DNA of 48,842 bases from an uncultured Bacteroidota bacterium (GTDB lineage Bacteria; Bacteroidota; Bacteroidia; AKYH767-A; JABDAW01). The stretch spans positions 1 through 48,842 of the forward strand of contig CAIMUP010000025.1 of NCBI GenBank assembly GCA_903844645.1, given 5' to 3'. The notes beneath the pieces were generated by a model. The model searched no databases. It saw nothing but the letters and a program-made list of their open reading frames with translations, and was not told the origin of the DNA. Position numbers and translations under genes: made by a program. Shown here in pieces: positions 26,001 to 32,917 of the stretch (its first letter is position 1; the number at the start of each line of letters is the position of its first letter).

Positions 26001-28079
26001 TCCATTGAAAGAACATTTACCGTTGTTATGATTCCATGTACCATTATTAGTCCAGTTTCCTGCAATGTAAATGTTAGTAGGATGCCCTGTCAATGTTCCG
26101 GTAATGAATACATCGAAGAACGATGTTATCGAAGACCCGAAGATAGTTGATGTTCCATTGAAAGTACACTTGCCATTGTTATGATTCCATGTCCCGTTGT
26201 TAGTCCAATCACCAGCAACAAACATGTTGGTAGTATGTCCTGTTAAAACCCCAGTGATGAATACATCAAAGAATGAAGAAATAACAGTTCCGTCAATCAA
26301 TGTTGTTCCGTTGAAAGAACATTTGCCATTATTATGATTCCATGTGCCGTTATTAGTCCAGTTACCGCCGATGTACATATTAGTAGCATGTCCTGTAAGT
26401 GTTCCGTTAATGATAATATCGAAGAAAGAAGTTATCGAAGAGCCATTAATGGTAGTAGTTCCAATAAAAGTTACCAAACAATTATTGTGATTCCAAGTTC
26501 CGTTATTCACCCAATTACCTCCTATATATACATTAGAAGAAGAAGGTCCGGTTAAGATACCGACAATCGTAATATCAAAGAAGGAACTGTAATTAGAGCC
26601 CGCTATCAGCGTGTTTCCGTTAAAGGTAATCTTGCCGTTGTTGTGATTATAAACCCCGTTGTTTATCCAGCCATTGGCAACGTAATAATTAGTAGCATGT
26701 CCTGTCAATGTACCTGTTATGGTGATGTTATAATAGTAACTTATTGCTGTGCCGCTAATCAAAGTTGTTCCGTTGAAAACAACGGTGCCGTTGTTATGAT
26801 TCCAAGTACCGTTATTTATCCAGTTACCATCAATATAAATATTGATTCCTGATGGTCCCGTTAAGATTCCGACGATCTGAATGTCATAAAAGTAATTAAT
26901 GGTAGTGCCGCTAATCAAGGTTGTTCCATTAAAGGTACATTTACCATTGTTATGAAGCCATGTTCCGTTATTTACCCAGTTGCCATAGATATAAAGGTTG
27001 GTTGCATGCCCCGTTAATATTCCATAAATATAAATATCGAAGAAGGAAGTAATGGTTGATCCTGTAATGATTGTAGTTCCGCTAAAGCTGACAATTCCGT
27101 TGCTATGATTAAAGGTTCCGTTATTCACCCAATTTCCATACATATAGAAATTAACTGCTGGAGCTGTCAATATGCCGCTAATATTAATGTTATAAAACGA
27201 GAAGGTAGAAGTACCGCTCAAGGTGGTATTTCCATTAAAAGTAACAGTTCCATTATTATGGATGAAAGTTCCATTATTTATCCAATTTCCATTAACCGTT
27301 ATTGCACCTAATGAAGGACAGGTCAGCGTTCCAGTGATAGTGATATTGTAGAATGTATAAATAGCAAATCCGCTAAGGGTCGTAGTTCCGGTGAAGGTAA
27401 CAGTACCGCCATTGGGGATGAATGTACCATTGTTATTCCAGTCGCCTGATACATTAATATTCTGTCCTGATGGTGCCGTAACCGTTCCATTGCTGATGGT
27501 AAAATTACCGGAGAAATCTACAGGGTTGGAGAAGCTCCAGCCGCCACCTGCTCCATTAAAAAAGATGTAGTAAAAGGCATTGGCACCTGTTAAATTTCCG
27601 CCGATAGTATGCCCGCCTGTCGTGGCATTGAAGTAAATGGAAGCATTGTTGTTCGTGAAGGTGCCAGTGTTATACCAATTGCCGGCACAATAGAAACTTG
27701 CAGCAGAAGGTCCTGTCAATATTCCGATGATGGTAATATCAAAGAAGTAATTGATAGTCGTTCCACTTATCAAGGTGTTTCCATTGAATGTAACGCCACA
27801 ATTATTATGATTCCATGTACCATTATTTATCCAATTACCGCCAATAAAGATATTCCCTGACGATGGTCCGGTGAAGATACCGATGATGGTAATATCGAAG
27901 AAGTAATTAACCGTAGAACCGCTGATAACAGTCGTTCCATTGAAGGAGACTTGTCCGTTGTTGTGGTTGTAAGTTCCATTGTTTGTCCAATTGCCTCCGC
28001 AATAGAAGTTCGTTGATGGTCCTGTTAAGGTACCAGTAATAAATACATCGAAGAAAGAAGTGGTGGATGAACCACTCAT
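23085..28079 (-). CDS. C-terminal part: 51-residue repeats, SprB-like modules and T9SS domain
   Basis: 1,664 residues from the first ATG after the TAG. Residues 1 to about 900 are some 17 repeats, each with N-W-x-N-N-G-T-W-N-H-N-N-G, F-N-G-T-T-x-I-S-G-S, S-F-F-D-I-x-I-x-G-x-L-T-G. The spacing suggests a regular beta-solenoid or filament. After a domain with CTCSKTAPIGDALYGG and a RKINRYWYLVG segment come SprB/Ig-like modules (VNCHGGTTSVTVSATGGTSPY and relatives). The last 80 residues are a T9SS type A domain (VYPNPANDHVTVTY ... GIYMLTLRSGDAVLQSKLVIQ). There is no signal peptide, so on its own it would not be exported. A structural or adhesive role is inference. Confidence 0.85.
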   Translation of the reverse strand: MSGSSTTSFFDVFITGTLTGPSTNFYCGGNWTNNGTYNHNNGQVSFNGTTVISGSTVNYFFDITIIGIFTGPSSGNIFIGGNWINNGTWNHNNCGVTFNGNTLISGTTINYFFDITIIGILTGPSAASFYCAGNWYNTGTFTNNNASIYFNATTGGHTIGGNLTGANAFYYIFFNGAGGGWSFSNPVDFSGNFTISNGTVTAPSGQNINVSGDWNNNGTFIPNGGTVTFTGTTTLSGFAIYTFYNITITGTLTCPSLGAITVNGNWINNGTFIHNNGTVTFNGNTTLSGTSTFSFYNINISGILTAPAVNFYMYGNWVNNGTFNHSNGIVSFSGTTIITGSTITSFFDIYIYGILTGHATNLYIYGNWVNNGTWLHNNGKCTFNGTTLISGTTINYFYDIQIVGILTGPSGINIYIDGNWINNGTWNHNNGTVVFNGTTLISGTAISYYYNITITGTLTGHATNYYVANGWINNGVYNHNNGKITFNGNTLIAGSNYSSFFDITIVGILTGPSSSNVYIGGNWVNNGTWNHNNCLVTFIGTTTINGSSITSFFDIIINGTLTGHATNMYIGGNWTNNGTWNHNNGKCSFNGTTLIDGTVISSFFDVFITGVLTGHTTNMFVAGDWTNNGTWNHNNGKCTFNGTSTIFGSSITSFFDVFITGTLTGHPTNIYIAGNWTNNGTWNHNNGKCSFNGTSTIFGSSITFFYDISITGTLTGHGTNMWIAGNWINNGTWNHNNGKCSFNGTTTISGSSTNYFYNITITGILTGPSALNIYIAGNWINNGTWNHNNGGCTFNGTTTISGSSTSSFFDVFITGILTGHITDMHIAGNWTNNGTWNHNNGKCTFDGTTLIAGSSASSFYHITISGILTGSSSTNIYIAGNWINNGTWNHNNCTIIFNGTVAQFITGVSVYYNFTINNTAGITLNDNIIINAVLTYTNGKIATGVHTMELGENASCSGAGTGKYTTGIIKLNVPNGCTCSKTAPIGDALYGGLDIQFYNTTASGYITITVGASDANESYISGIDQSRKINRYWYLVGSQSSLGTYDITFNFEAGNIIGGANPNLFVIKKFNPNTWTSATVSTLTSTSSKATGCTTFGDVEVGILANSTPLTASSSGANVNCHGGTTSVTVSATGGTSPYTGTGLFTVNAGTYTYTVTDNVGSTATTTITINEPVLALSATTSSTNVSPCNGGNNGAASVSASGGTAGYSYSWSTAATTSSINTLTAGSYTVTVTDAHGCTTTSVATVTQPAAINLTVAGFRSVCFGNTTTLTASGATSYSWSPSTGLNTVTGAVVNSHPTTLSPITYTVTATLNGCTATSSVTVTPYNPTFTFTSTNVACNGGNTGSITITPGAGNSSYTYKATNTLNNITTTQATNTFTGLTPSQYKLQIVDVTGCPSQIVPNVTYSIITQPSAVGLTAAKTNVTCNGSNNGVITLTGSGGTGVKTYSDNNGGSYQAGNAFSSLAPGTYACVVKDANGCLSTSLNVIITQPTPITFTTATVKSSTCINNSGSIIVYATGGTGVYNYSKNNGGAWQTGYTFSSLAPGTYSIKVKDANGCMSTTTNVVVACNAREEEATTIGSTIFSVYPNPANDHVTVTYSNTKEEAVTISLTDITGRLIFSTNTTSIIGDNQYLMNTAEISKGIYMLTLRSGDAVLQSKLVIQ

Positions 28080-28277
28080 TGAGGTAGTTCCATTGAAATG
28101 AACTCCGCAGTTGTTATGATTCCAGGTTCCATTGTTAATCCAATCGCCTCCACAATAAAGATCTCCTGCCGAAGGACCAGTTAAAGTTCCGGAGATGGTA
28201 ATATGATAGAATGAATTGGAGGAAGAACCACTAATACCTGTTGTTCCATTGAAATAGACACCACAGTTATTATGAAT

Positions 28278-29768
28278 CTAGGTGCCATTATTCACCCAAT
28301 CTCTTCCACAATACATATTCCCTGAACTCGGTCCGGTGAGGCTGCCGATGATGTAAATATGATAGAAGTAATTAATCGTGGAACCACTGATAACCGTAGA
28401 GCCATTGAAGTTAACCGCTCCGTTGTTATGATTCCAAGTTCCGTTGTTTACCCAATTTCCTCCAACATAAATATTCCCTGAAGCAGGACCTGTGAAGATA
28501 CCGATAATGGTAATATGATAAAAATAATTTATCGTCGTGCCGCTGATGGTGGTTGTTCCATTGAAATTAGTAGTACAGTTATTATGATTCCAAGTTCCAT
28601 TATTCAACCAGTCGCCAGCACAATAAATTGCTCCTGATGCAGGACCTGTCAGTGTTCCATAGATATTGATATGGAAGAAATAGTTCGTGGTAGTTCCGCT
28701 GATGGTAGAGGTTCCGTTGAATACAACGGTGCTGCTATTTGCTGTGAAGGTTCCGTTATTTATCCAGTTGCCATAAACGGTAAATACATTCGATGTGGCA
28801 ACTTCTAACGAAGCACTGCCGCTAATGGTGATATGATTACAAACCGCTCCTGCTCCATTAATCAATGGTTGGAAGGGTGTGCCGGAAGCTATGATTACAT
28901 CAACCGAAGAGGTAGGTATTACGCCGCCACACCAGTTTGCTGGGTCGAACCAATCATTCGATATTCCAAGCCAAGCACCTGGAGCATTGATGGTGAAAGC
29001 CCCTGCGCTGAAACCATTCCCGGTAGGCGTTGTTACGCCGATCGCTCCTGTAGTTCCTGATGCAGGTACAGCCGTTATTTGTCCATCATTGTCAACGGTG
29101 AAGGATTGGGCTTCTGTACCACCGAAGGTTACGGAGGTAGTTCCCGTGAAGTTAGACCCTGTTATTACGACTGGAGTAGAACCTCCGCAACCGTTATTCG
29201 GGGAGAAATTGGTAATGTTAGGAGTGGAAGCAAGGGTAATATTCACGCTATAATCTTCTACTTCGCCGAACAATGCCTCGCCGCATGGGTCGAGAGGATT
29301 GATCGGGGTGTAGGTCATTCTGATACGCATCGTTGTGTTTCCGGTTAATGCCCAATTAGGGATTAAGATATTCCCTGTGGCGGTCTCGGCAGAGGTGAGG
29401 ACGAGTTTCTCATAGTCATCGAAAACGCCGTTGTGGTCGAAATCAATCCATACCCCGAAGTCGTCATCCGTACCGAAGTAGTAAGGTGCCGTTACGCTGA
29501 TGTCATACGATTGTCCGCGGATAACATCGGTGGAGATACCGGTGAAATCTTGGTACTGATTGCCCCCATCGCAGGTGGAGTTGTTGTTAATTGTTCCGAA
29601 GGTAACATTGCTGATACTCTCGGTGGTATTGTCGCAGCCATTGGTGGTGGCGTAGGCGGAGCAATACTGCGCATTACTGGTAGTGGTCATCATCCCCAAG
29701 ACCATCGTTAAGATACAAACCAGATTCAGGAATCGTGGTGTAAAGAATTTGTTAATTTTTTGTTTCAT
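28278..29768 (-). CDS. N-terminal part: GEVED and IPT/TIG domains plus first repeats
   Basis: 496 residues. ATG 29768 is preferred over 29813 because MKQKINKFFTPRFLNLVCIL begins a clear signal peptide ending SNAQ. A GEVED-type domain follows, with DDFGVWIDFDHNGVFDDYEKL and FGEVEDYSVNI, a likely calcium-rich surface. Next is an IPT/TIG-like domain (ITNFSPNNGCGGSTPVVITGSNF), then a G8/pectin-lyase-like stretch (NDWFDPANWCGGVIPTSSVDVII) and the first four 51-residue repeats up to the in-frame TAG. Its promoter is at 29839-29871. As it stands the product would be truncated and lack a sorting domain. Confidence 0.85.
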   Translation of the reverse strand: MKQKINKFFTPRFLNLVCILTMVLGMMTTTSNAQYCSAYATTNGCDNTTESISNVTFGTINNNSTCDGGNQYQDFTGISTDVIRGQSYDISVTAPYYFGTDDDFGVWIDFDHNGVFDDYEKLVLTSAETATGNILIPNWALTGNTTMRIRMTYTPINPLDPCGEALFGEVEDYSVNITLASTPNITNFSPNNGCGGSTPVVITGSNFTGTTSVTFGGTEAQSFTVDNDGQITAVPASGTTGAIGVTTPTGNGFSAGAFTINAPGAWLGISNDWFDPANWCGGVIPTSSVDVIIASGTPFQPLINGAGAVCNHITISGSASLEVATSNVFTVYGNWINNGTFTANSSTVVFNGTSTISGTTTNYFFHINIYGTLTGPASGAIYCAGDWLNNGTWNHNNCTTNFNGTTTISGTTINYFYHITIIGIFTGPASGNIYVGGNWVNNGTWNHNNGAVNFNGSTVISGSTINYFYHIYIIGSLTGPSSGNMYCGRDWVNNGT

Positions 29769-29838
29769 TATTACTATGTTTAATGTTCGCTTACTCTGTA
29801 AGGTTTTCGGCATCCCCTTTTGTTTAATTATTACGTGG

Positions 29839-29871
29839 CAAAAATAGATAAATTATTGTTAGTTTCACAAA
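29839..29871 (-). promoter_or_regulatory. Bacteroidota-type promoter of the giant repeat gene
   Basis: Minus strand: TTTG (29871-29868), 21 nt, TATTTTTG (29846-29839). Both boxes match the consensus exactly. The chosen ATG is about 70 nt downstream. Confidence 0.72.
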
Positions 29872-29876
29872 TAAAA

Positions 29877-29903
29877 AAGAGCGATAATCAGATTACCGCT
29901 CTT
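29877..29903 (-). terminator. Rho-independent terminator of the PKD/Ig-like T9SS gene
   Basis: AAGAGCG and CGCTCTT form the base of the stem, extended by TAATC/GATTA near the tip. On the minus strand the stem is followed by TTTTTATTTG. It lies 40 nt after the stop of the gene at 29944 and just upstream of the next gene's promoter. Confidence 0.85.
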
Positions 29904-29943
29904 AGTCCTTATTCTTCATGTTCTGTTTTTCCTTGTGCCGCCC

Positions 29944-30975
29944 TTATTCTTTGATGAACCGCCCTCTGTTTCCGTTGATCTCATAGAAATAAATCCCTGC
30001 CTTCAATGCAGAAATATCTAACCAAGTATCCTTCTGGGAGAGGCTTTGGCGGAATACGGTACTGCCTAAAATATTCGTGATGGTCAGCCGCCCCGATGCC
30101 GAGGGAGTATGAATGTTCAGATGATCCTTGGTCGGGTTTGGATAAACCGATATTCCAAAATCATCTATGCAGTCGCAGATTCCGGTATTGAACGGATTCC
30201 GAACCGTAACCGTAGCCATGGTATTAGAAGATAGTCTCGCGACATGATATCCCGTAAGGCAGAATTGATTACTGCATGCGGCGGCATCGGTTATCGTTAA
30301 GCAGATAGTATAATAGCCAGTATCGGCGTAGGTATGGGTAGGGTATGGAATGGTATCATGCAGGCTGTCTCCCCAGCTCCAATCGTAATGAATAGGAGAT
30401 ACGCCGATGGCATTATTGATGATGATATAATGATGCGGAATAGTGTCCACATCCATCAGGAAGGCAGCCGAACAGGGGGTAACCGTAACAATTTGCGAAG
30501 CCGTTCCGGTGCAGCCATTATTATCGGTAACGGTTACCCAATAGCTGCCTGTGGCAGTTACCGTGATAGCCTCCGTGGTTGCCCCATTACTCCAAACATA
30601 ATTGGGATACACCCCTGCATCCAAAATAACTGAATCGCCAATAGCGAAGGTGGTCGGTCCGCTAGGAGTAATCATAACGATAGGATTCATAACGACCGTA
30701 ACTGTTTGCGAATTGACTCCCGTACATCCCATACCATCAGTAGTGGTAAGCCCATAAGTACCCGAAGTAGTAACAGTTATGGAAGGGGTCGTTGCCCCAT
30801 TGCTCCATTGGTATGAAGCATACGTCGCGGAGGTAAGTATTAGGGAATTCCCTACACAAAACGTAGTCGGACCGCTTGGGGTAATAACAGGAGTGTAAGT
30901 AGTACACGCATTACTAAAATTGCTCCAGCCGATGAATGCGGCGAACAGGAACATTGTTGTAAAGATTTTCTTCAT
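29944..30975 (-). CDS. Secreted Ig/PKD-like protein with T9SS sorting domain
   Basis: A 343-residue protein. The signal peptide MKKIFTTMFLFAAFIGWSNF ends near residue 23 (SNAC). Two Ig-like repeats of about 80 residues follow (ITPSGPTTFCVGNSLILTS and ITPSGPTTFAIGDSVILDA, each with YQWSNGATT or YVWSNGATT and a GxYxxTxTDxxGCTG end). A PKD-like domain (YDWSWGDSLHDTIPYPTHTYADTGYYTICLTI) is next. The type A sorting domain ends the protein (VYPNPTKDHLNIHTPSASG ... GIYFYEINGNRGRFIKE). It is a likely small surface adhesin or matrix protein exported by T9SS. Confidence 0.9.
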   Translation of the reverse strand: MKKIFTTMFLFAAFIGWSNFSNACTTYTPVITPSGPTTFCVGNSLILTSATYASYQWSNGATTPSITVTTSGTYGLTTTDGMGCTGVNSQTVTVVMNPIVMITPSGPTTFAIGDSVILDAGVYPNYVWSNGATTEAITVTATGSYWVTVTDNNGCTGTASQIVTVTPCSAAFLMDVDTIPHHYIIINNAIGVSPIHYDWSWGDSLHDTIPYPTHTYADTGYYTICLTITDAAACSNQFCLTGYHVARLSSNTMATVTVRNPFNTGICDCIDDFGISVYPNPTKDHLNIHTPSASGRLTITNILGSTVFRQSLSQKDTWLDISALKAGIYFYEINGNRGRFIKE

Positions 30976-31015
30976 GATATTATTAATTAGTGTCTGATAA
31001 AATTTTTATAGGATG

Positions 31016-31047
31016 CAAAAATAGGAAATCAGGATGACATCTCCAAA
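31016..31047 (-). promoter_or_regulatory. Bacteroidota-type promoter of the PKD/Ig-like T9SS gene
   Basis: Minus strand: TTTG (31047-31044), 20 nt, TATTTTTG (31023-31016). An exact consensus match, about 40 nt before the ATG at 30975. Confidence 0.75.
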
Positions 31048-31194
31048 ATCAGGATGCCTTGAATTTGAAAAACAGGGTGGGGGGAGATTGAAAGCTCCTC
31101 CAAAACTGAAATTACTAATAGAAACCCTGTATTTAATTGGGCGCAAGCCCCTTTTCTATCGTTAAATACCCCTAAAACGACCCTAAAAACCGTC

Positions 31195-31383
31195 AAAACC
31201 TAAACCCGTTTTGTGAAAACCTAAACCCGTTTTGTGAAAACCTAAACCCGTTTTCCGAAAACCTAAACCCGTTTTCTGAAAACCTAAACCCGTTTTCCGA
31301 AAACCTAAACCCGTTTTCCGAAAACCTAAACCCGTTTTTTGAAAACCTAAACCCGTTTTCCGAAAACCTAAACCCGTTTTTTG
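31195..31383. repeat. 21-bp tandem repeat array F, 9 units
   Basis: Nine exact 21-bp units share AAAACCTAAACCCGTTTT and vary only in the last three bases (CCG, GTG, CTG or TTG). Across unit junctions the dyad GTTTTC-C-GAAAAC or GTTTT-nnn-AAAAC forms. The array lies in the divergent gap between a T9SS gene and the gene at 31493. Confidence 0.98.
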
Positions 31384-31492
31384 GGATGACTAAAATTTCC
31401 TTGGAAGAAAAGAATGCACGATAAAAATCTTGGAAAAGTTGGTTTAATGGATTTAATCGTATTATTGCAGCCTTAATAAAATAAATAAAGAT

Positions 31493-32134
31493 ATGCATAC
31501 ACCAAAATTAATTGAGTATTTCAAGGGCAAGACCCTCGAGGAGATGCGGGAGATTTACGTCAAGGTCAACCGGACCTGGGTAGCAGGCTCTACGGGTATT
31601 CATCTGAATCCTAATTTTACTTGGGATGCTGGCACGGAGGCGACGTGTAACTCGACAGGGTCTGCGTGGCATGAAGCGGATGAAATCGGCATTACGGGCA
31701 CCGATATCCAGAAAGAGGAAGCCCAAGAACTTTTGGTGCCTTATCAGGATGCTTTGTCGGTCATCATGACGAAGGCTAATGTGCTTCATCTTGGCGTGCT
31801 GTCGAAGTTGGAGAGTACTGGTGGAGTGATGGCTGAAACAGGCGGAGAAGTAGGCGTGATGGCTCAAGCGGTAATTAAAGATATTGACCCTGTTAAAGGT
31901 GTTTCAGGAATGTTTAAAGTCGCGATTGTGCCTTCAGAAAAGCATTGTTTCGGAACGCACATCCGTATCACGAATCTCTCCACTGGCGCGGTTCGCGAGG
32001 TACATGTCCACGAAAAAAGTCATTTAATAATTACCGATTGTCCTGGCGGAACTCGCTACAATTTGGAGGTTGCTTACGATGGAGCCAATCCATTAAAAGT
32101 TTGGTCTGACCCAAAACCTTTCTGGGGACAGTAA
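31493..32134 (+). CDS. Hypothetical cytoplasmic protein, 213 residues
   Basis: I do not recognise a family. The N-terminal half is helical/basic, then Gly/Thr-rich. A short Gly/Val/Met stretch near residue 105-125 (STGGVMAETGGEVGVMAQA) separates it from a C-terminal half with beta-rich text (GTHIRITNLSTGAVREVHV, then GTRYNLEVAYDG) that could be a fibronectin-like fold. There is no signal peptide and no membrane segment. A near-consensus -7 box (TATTATTG, 31460-31467) precedes it, and a strong bidirectional terminator follows. Array F lies 110 bp upstream. Confidence 0.7.
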   Translation: MHTPKLIEYFKGKTLEEMREIYVKVNRTWVAGSTGIHLNPNFTWDAGTEATCNSTGSAWHEADEIGITGTDIQKEEAQELLVPYQDALSVIMTKANVLHLGVLSKLESTGGVMAETGGEVGVMAQAVIKDIDPVKGVSGMFKVAIVPSEKHCFGTHIRITNLSTGAVREVHVHEKSHLIITDCPGGTRYNLEVAYDGANPLKVWSDPKPFWGQ

Positions 32135-32162
32135 AAAAGAAATCGGTTTTTCGTTTAATAAA

Positions 32163-32193
32163 AAAGCCCTCCGATGATGAATCGGAGGGCTTT
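32163..32193. terminator. Bidirectional rho-independent terminator
   Basis: AAAGCCCTCCGAT (32163-32175) and ATCGGAGGGCTTT (32181-32193) form a perfect 13-bp stem, flanked by A-runs on the left and T-runs on the right. It serves the convergent genes ending at 32134 and 32216. Confidence 0.95.
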
Positions 32194-32215
32194 CTTTTTT
32201 AAGGGATATCCGTAT

Positions 32216-32830
32216 TTAATTCGTGATGGACTTTAAGGTCATCGTCCAGCCCATATTCATCTGCACGATGATAGGGAAGTCTTTAGAATCCAGCACCGTG
32301 ATGGTTTTTTTTGTGGCATCCGTCATCCCGTTATGTATCGTAATGGTGGATAGTTGGGCATCCTTTCCATCAATTAATACCTGCAATGGCGAAGGGGTAT
32401 CGTGCATTACTTTGCAAGCAAGTGCGTTGCCATCCACGGTCATTAATATTCCTCCGGCATTCTTTATTTTATCCATCAGGGTATTGCTCAACCAAATCGC
32501 GGTCAGGTCATGCAGATTCACCATGCCTTCCCCGAGGTTGGTAATGATGCCTCCGGCAGATTCTCTGGCATCGGGCATCAGGGTCATAATGCCGTTTTTA
32601 TTCATCGGCGCAGTCATATCCCACCGGAACCGTACATCCGGCGTAAGACCGAGAATCTGAATGTTAAGGTCATACTTTTTCCCATCCCTCTCGATGGCGT
32701 AAACCAACTTAGTCCCGGCTTTCAGGTAAGTCTCTTTATCTAATTTTAAGGACGTCCCGGCAATAGCGGCAGGAGCACAAAACAGTACCGCCAGCAGCAG
32801 CACCAAACTGATTGTTGTTAATTTCTTCAT
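32216..32830 (-). CDS. Exported hypothetical protein, 204 residues
   Basis: A signal peptide at residues 1-24 (MKKLTTISLVLLLAVLFCAP ... AIA) precedes a soluble domain of unknown family. The strand-rich text (LVYAIERDGKKYDLNIQILGL, VRFRWDMTAPMNKNGIMTLM, LQVLIDGKDAQLSTITIHNG) suggests a single beta-sandwich or lipocalin-like domain in the periplasm. There is no T9SS sorting domain and no lipobox. It has its own promoter at 32887-32917. Function unknown. Confidence 0.75.
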   Translation of the reverse strand: MKKLTTISLVLLLAVLFCAPAAIAGTSLKLDKETYLKAGTKLVYAIERDGKKYDLNIQILGLTPDVRFRWDMTAPMNKNGIMTLMPDARESAGGIITNLGEGMVNLHDLTAIWLSNTLMDKIKNAGGILMTVDGNALACKVMHDTPSPLQVLIDGKDAQLSTITIHNGMTDATKKTITVLDSKDFPIIVQMNMGWTMTLKSITN

Positions 32831-32886
32831 TCTTTTTATTGTTAAATTATTTAATAAATGTTTATCTTGTTTTTTATTTCAGAGTG

Positions 32887-32917
32887 CAAAGTTAAAAATT
32901 ATTATTGACATTTCAAA
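32887..32917 (-). promoter_or_regulatory. Bacteroidota-type promoter of the exported 204-residue protein gene
   Basis: Minus strand: TTTG (32917-32914), 19 nt, TAACTTTG (32894-32887). An exact consensus match. The -33 box touches the stop codon of the upstream peptidase gene, so the two genes can be transcribed independently. Confidence 0.72.

Larger units (their letters stand above)
23085..29768 (-). pseudogene. Giant T9SS repeat protein, interrupted by one in-frame TAG (whole locus)
   Basis: Both halves are in the same frame and together encode about 2,226 residues: signal peptide, GEVED domain, IPT/TIG-like domain, about 22 repeats of around 51 residues, SprB/Ig-like modules and a T9SS type A domain. 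The only lesion is TAG at 28278-28280, where the repeat reads N-N-G-T-stop-I-H-N-N instead of N-N-G-T-W-N-H-N-N, a TGG-to-TAG change next to an N-to-I change. Everything downstream is open and conserved. Confidence 0.75.

Noticed and set aside
9553-28280. Stop-codon recoding (TAA and TAG both read as amino acids)
   Set aside because: Other genes here end normally at TAA, TAG or TGA, and reading through would fuse unrelated genes. The two in-frame stops are better explained as mutation or sequencing error.
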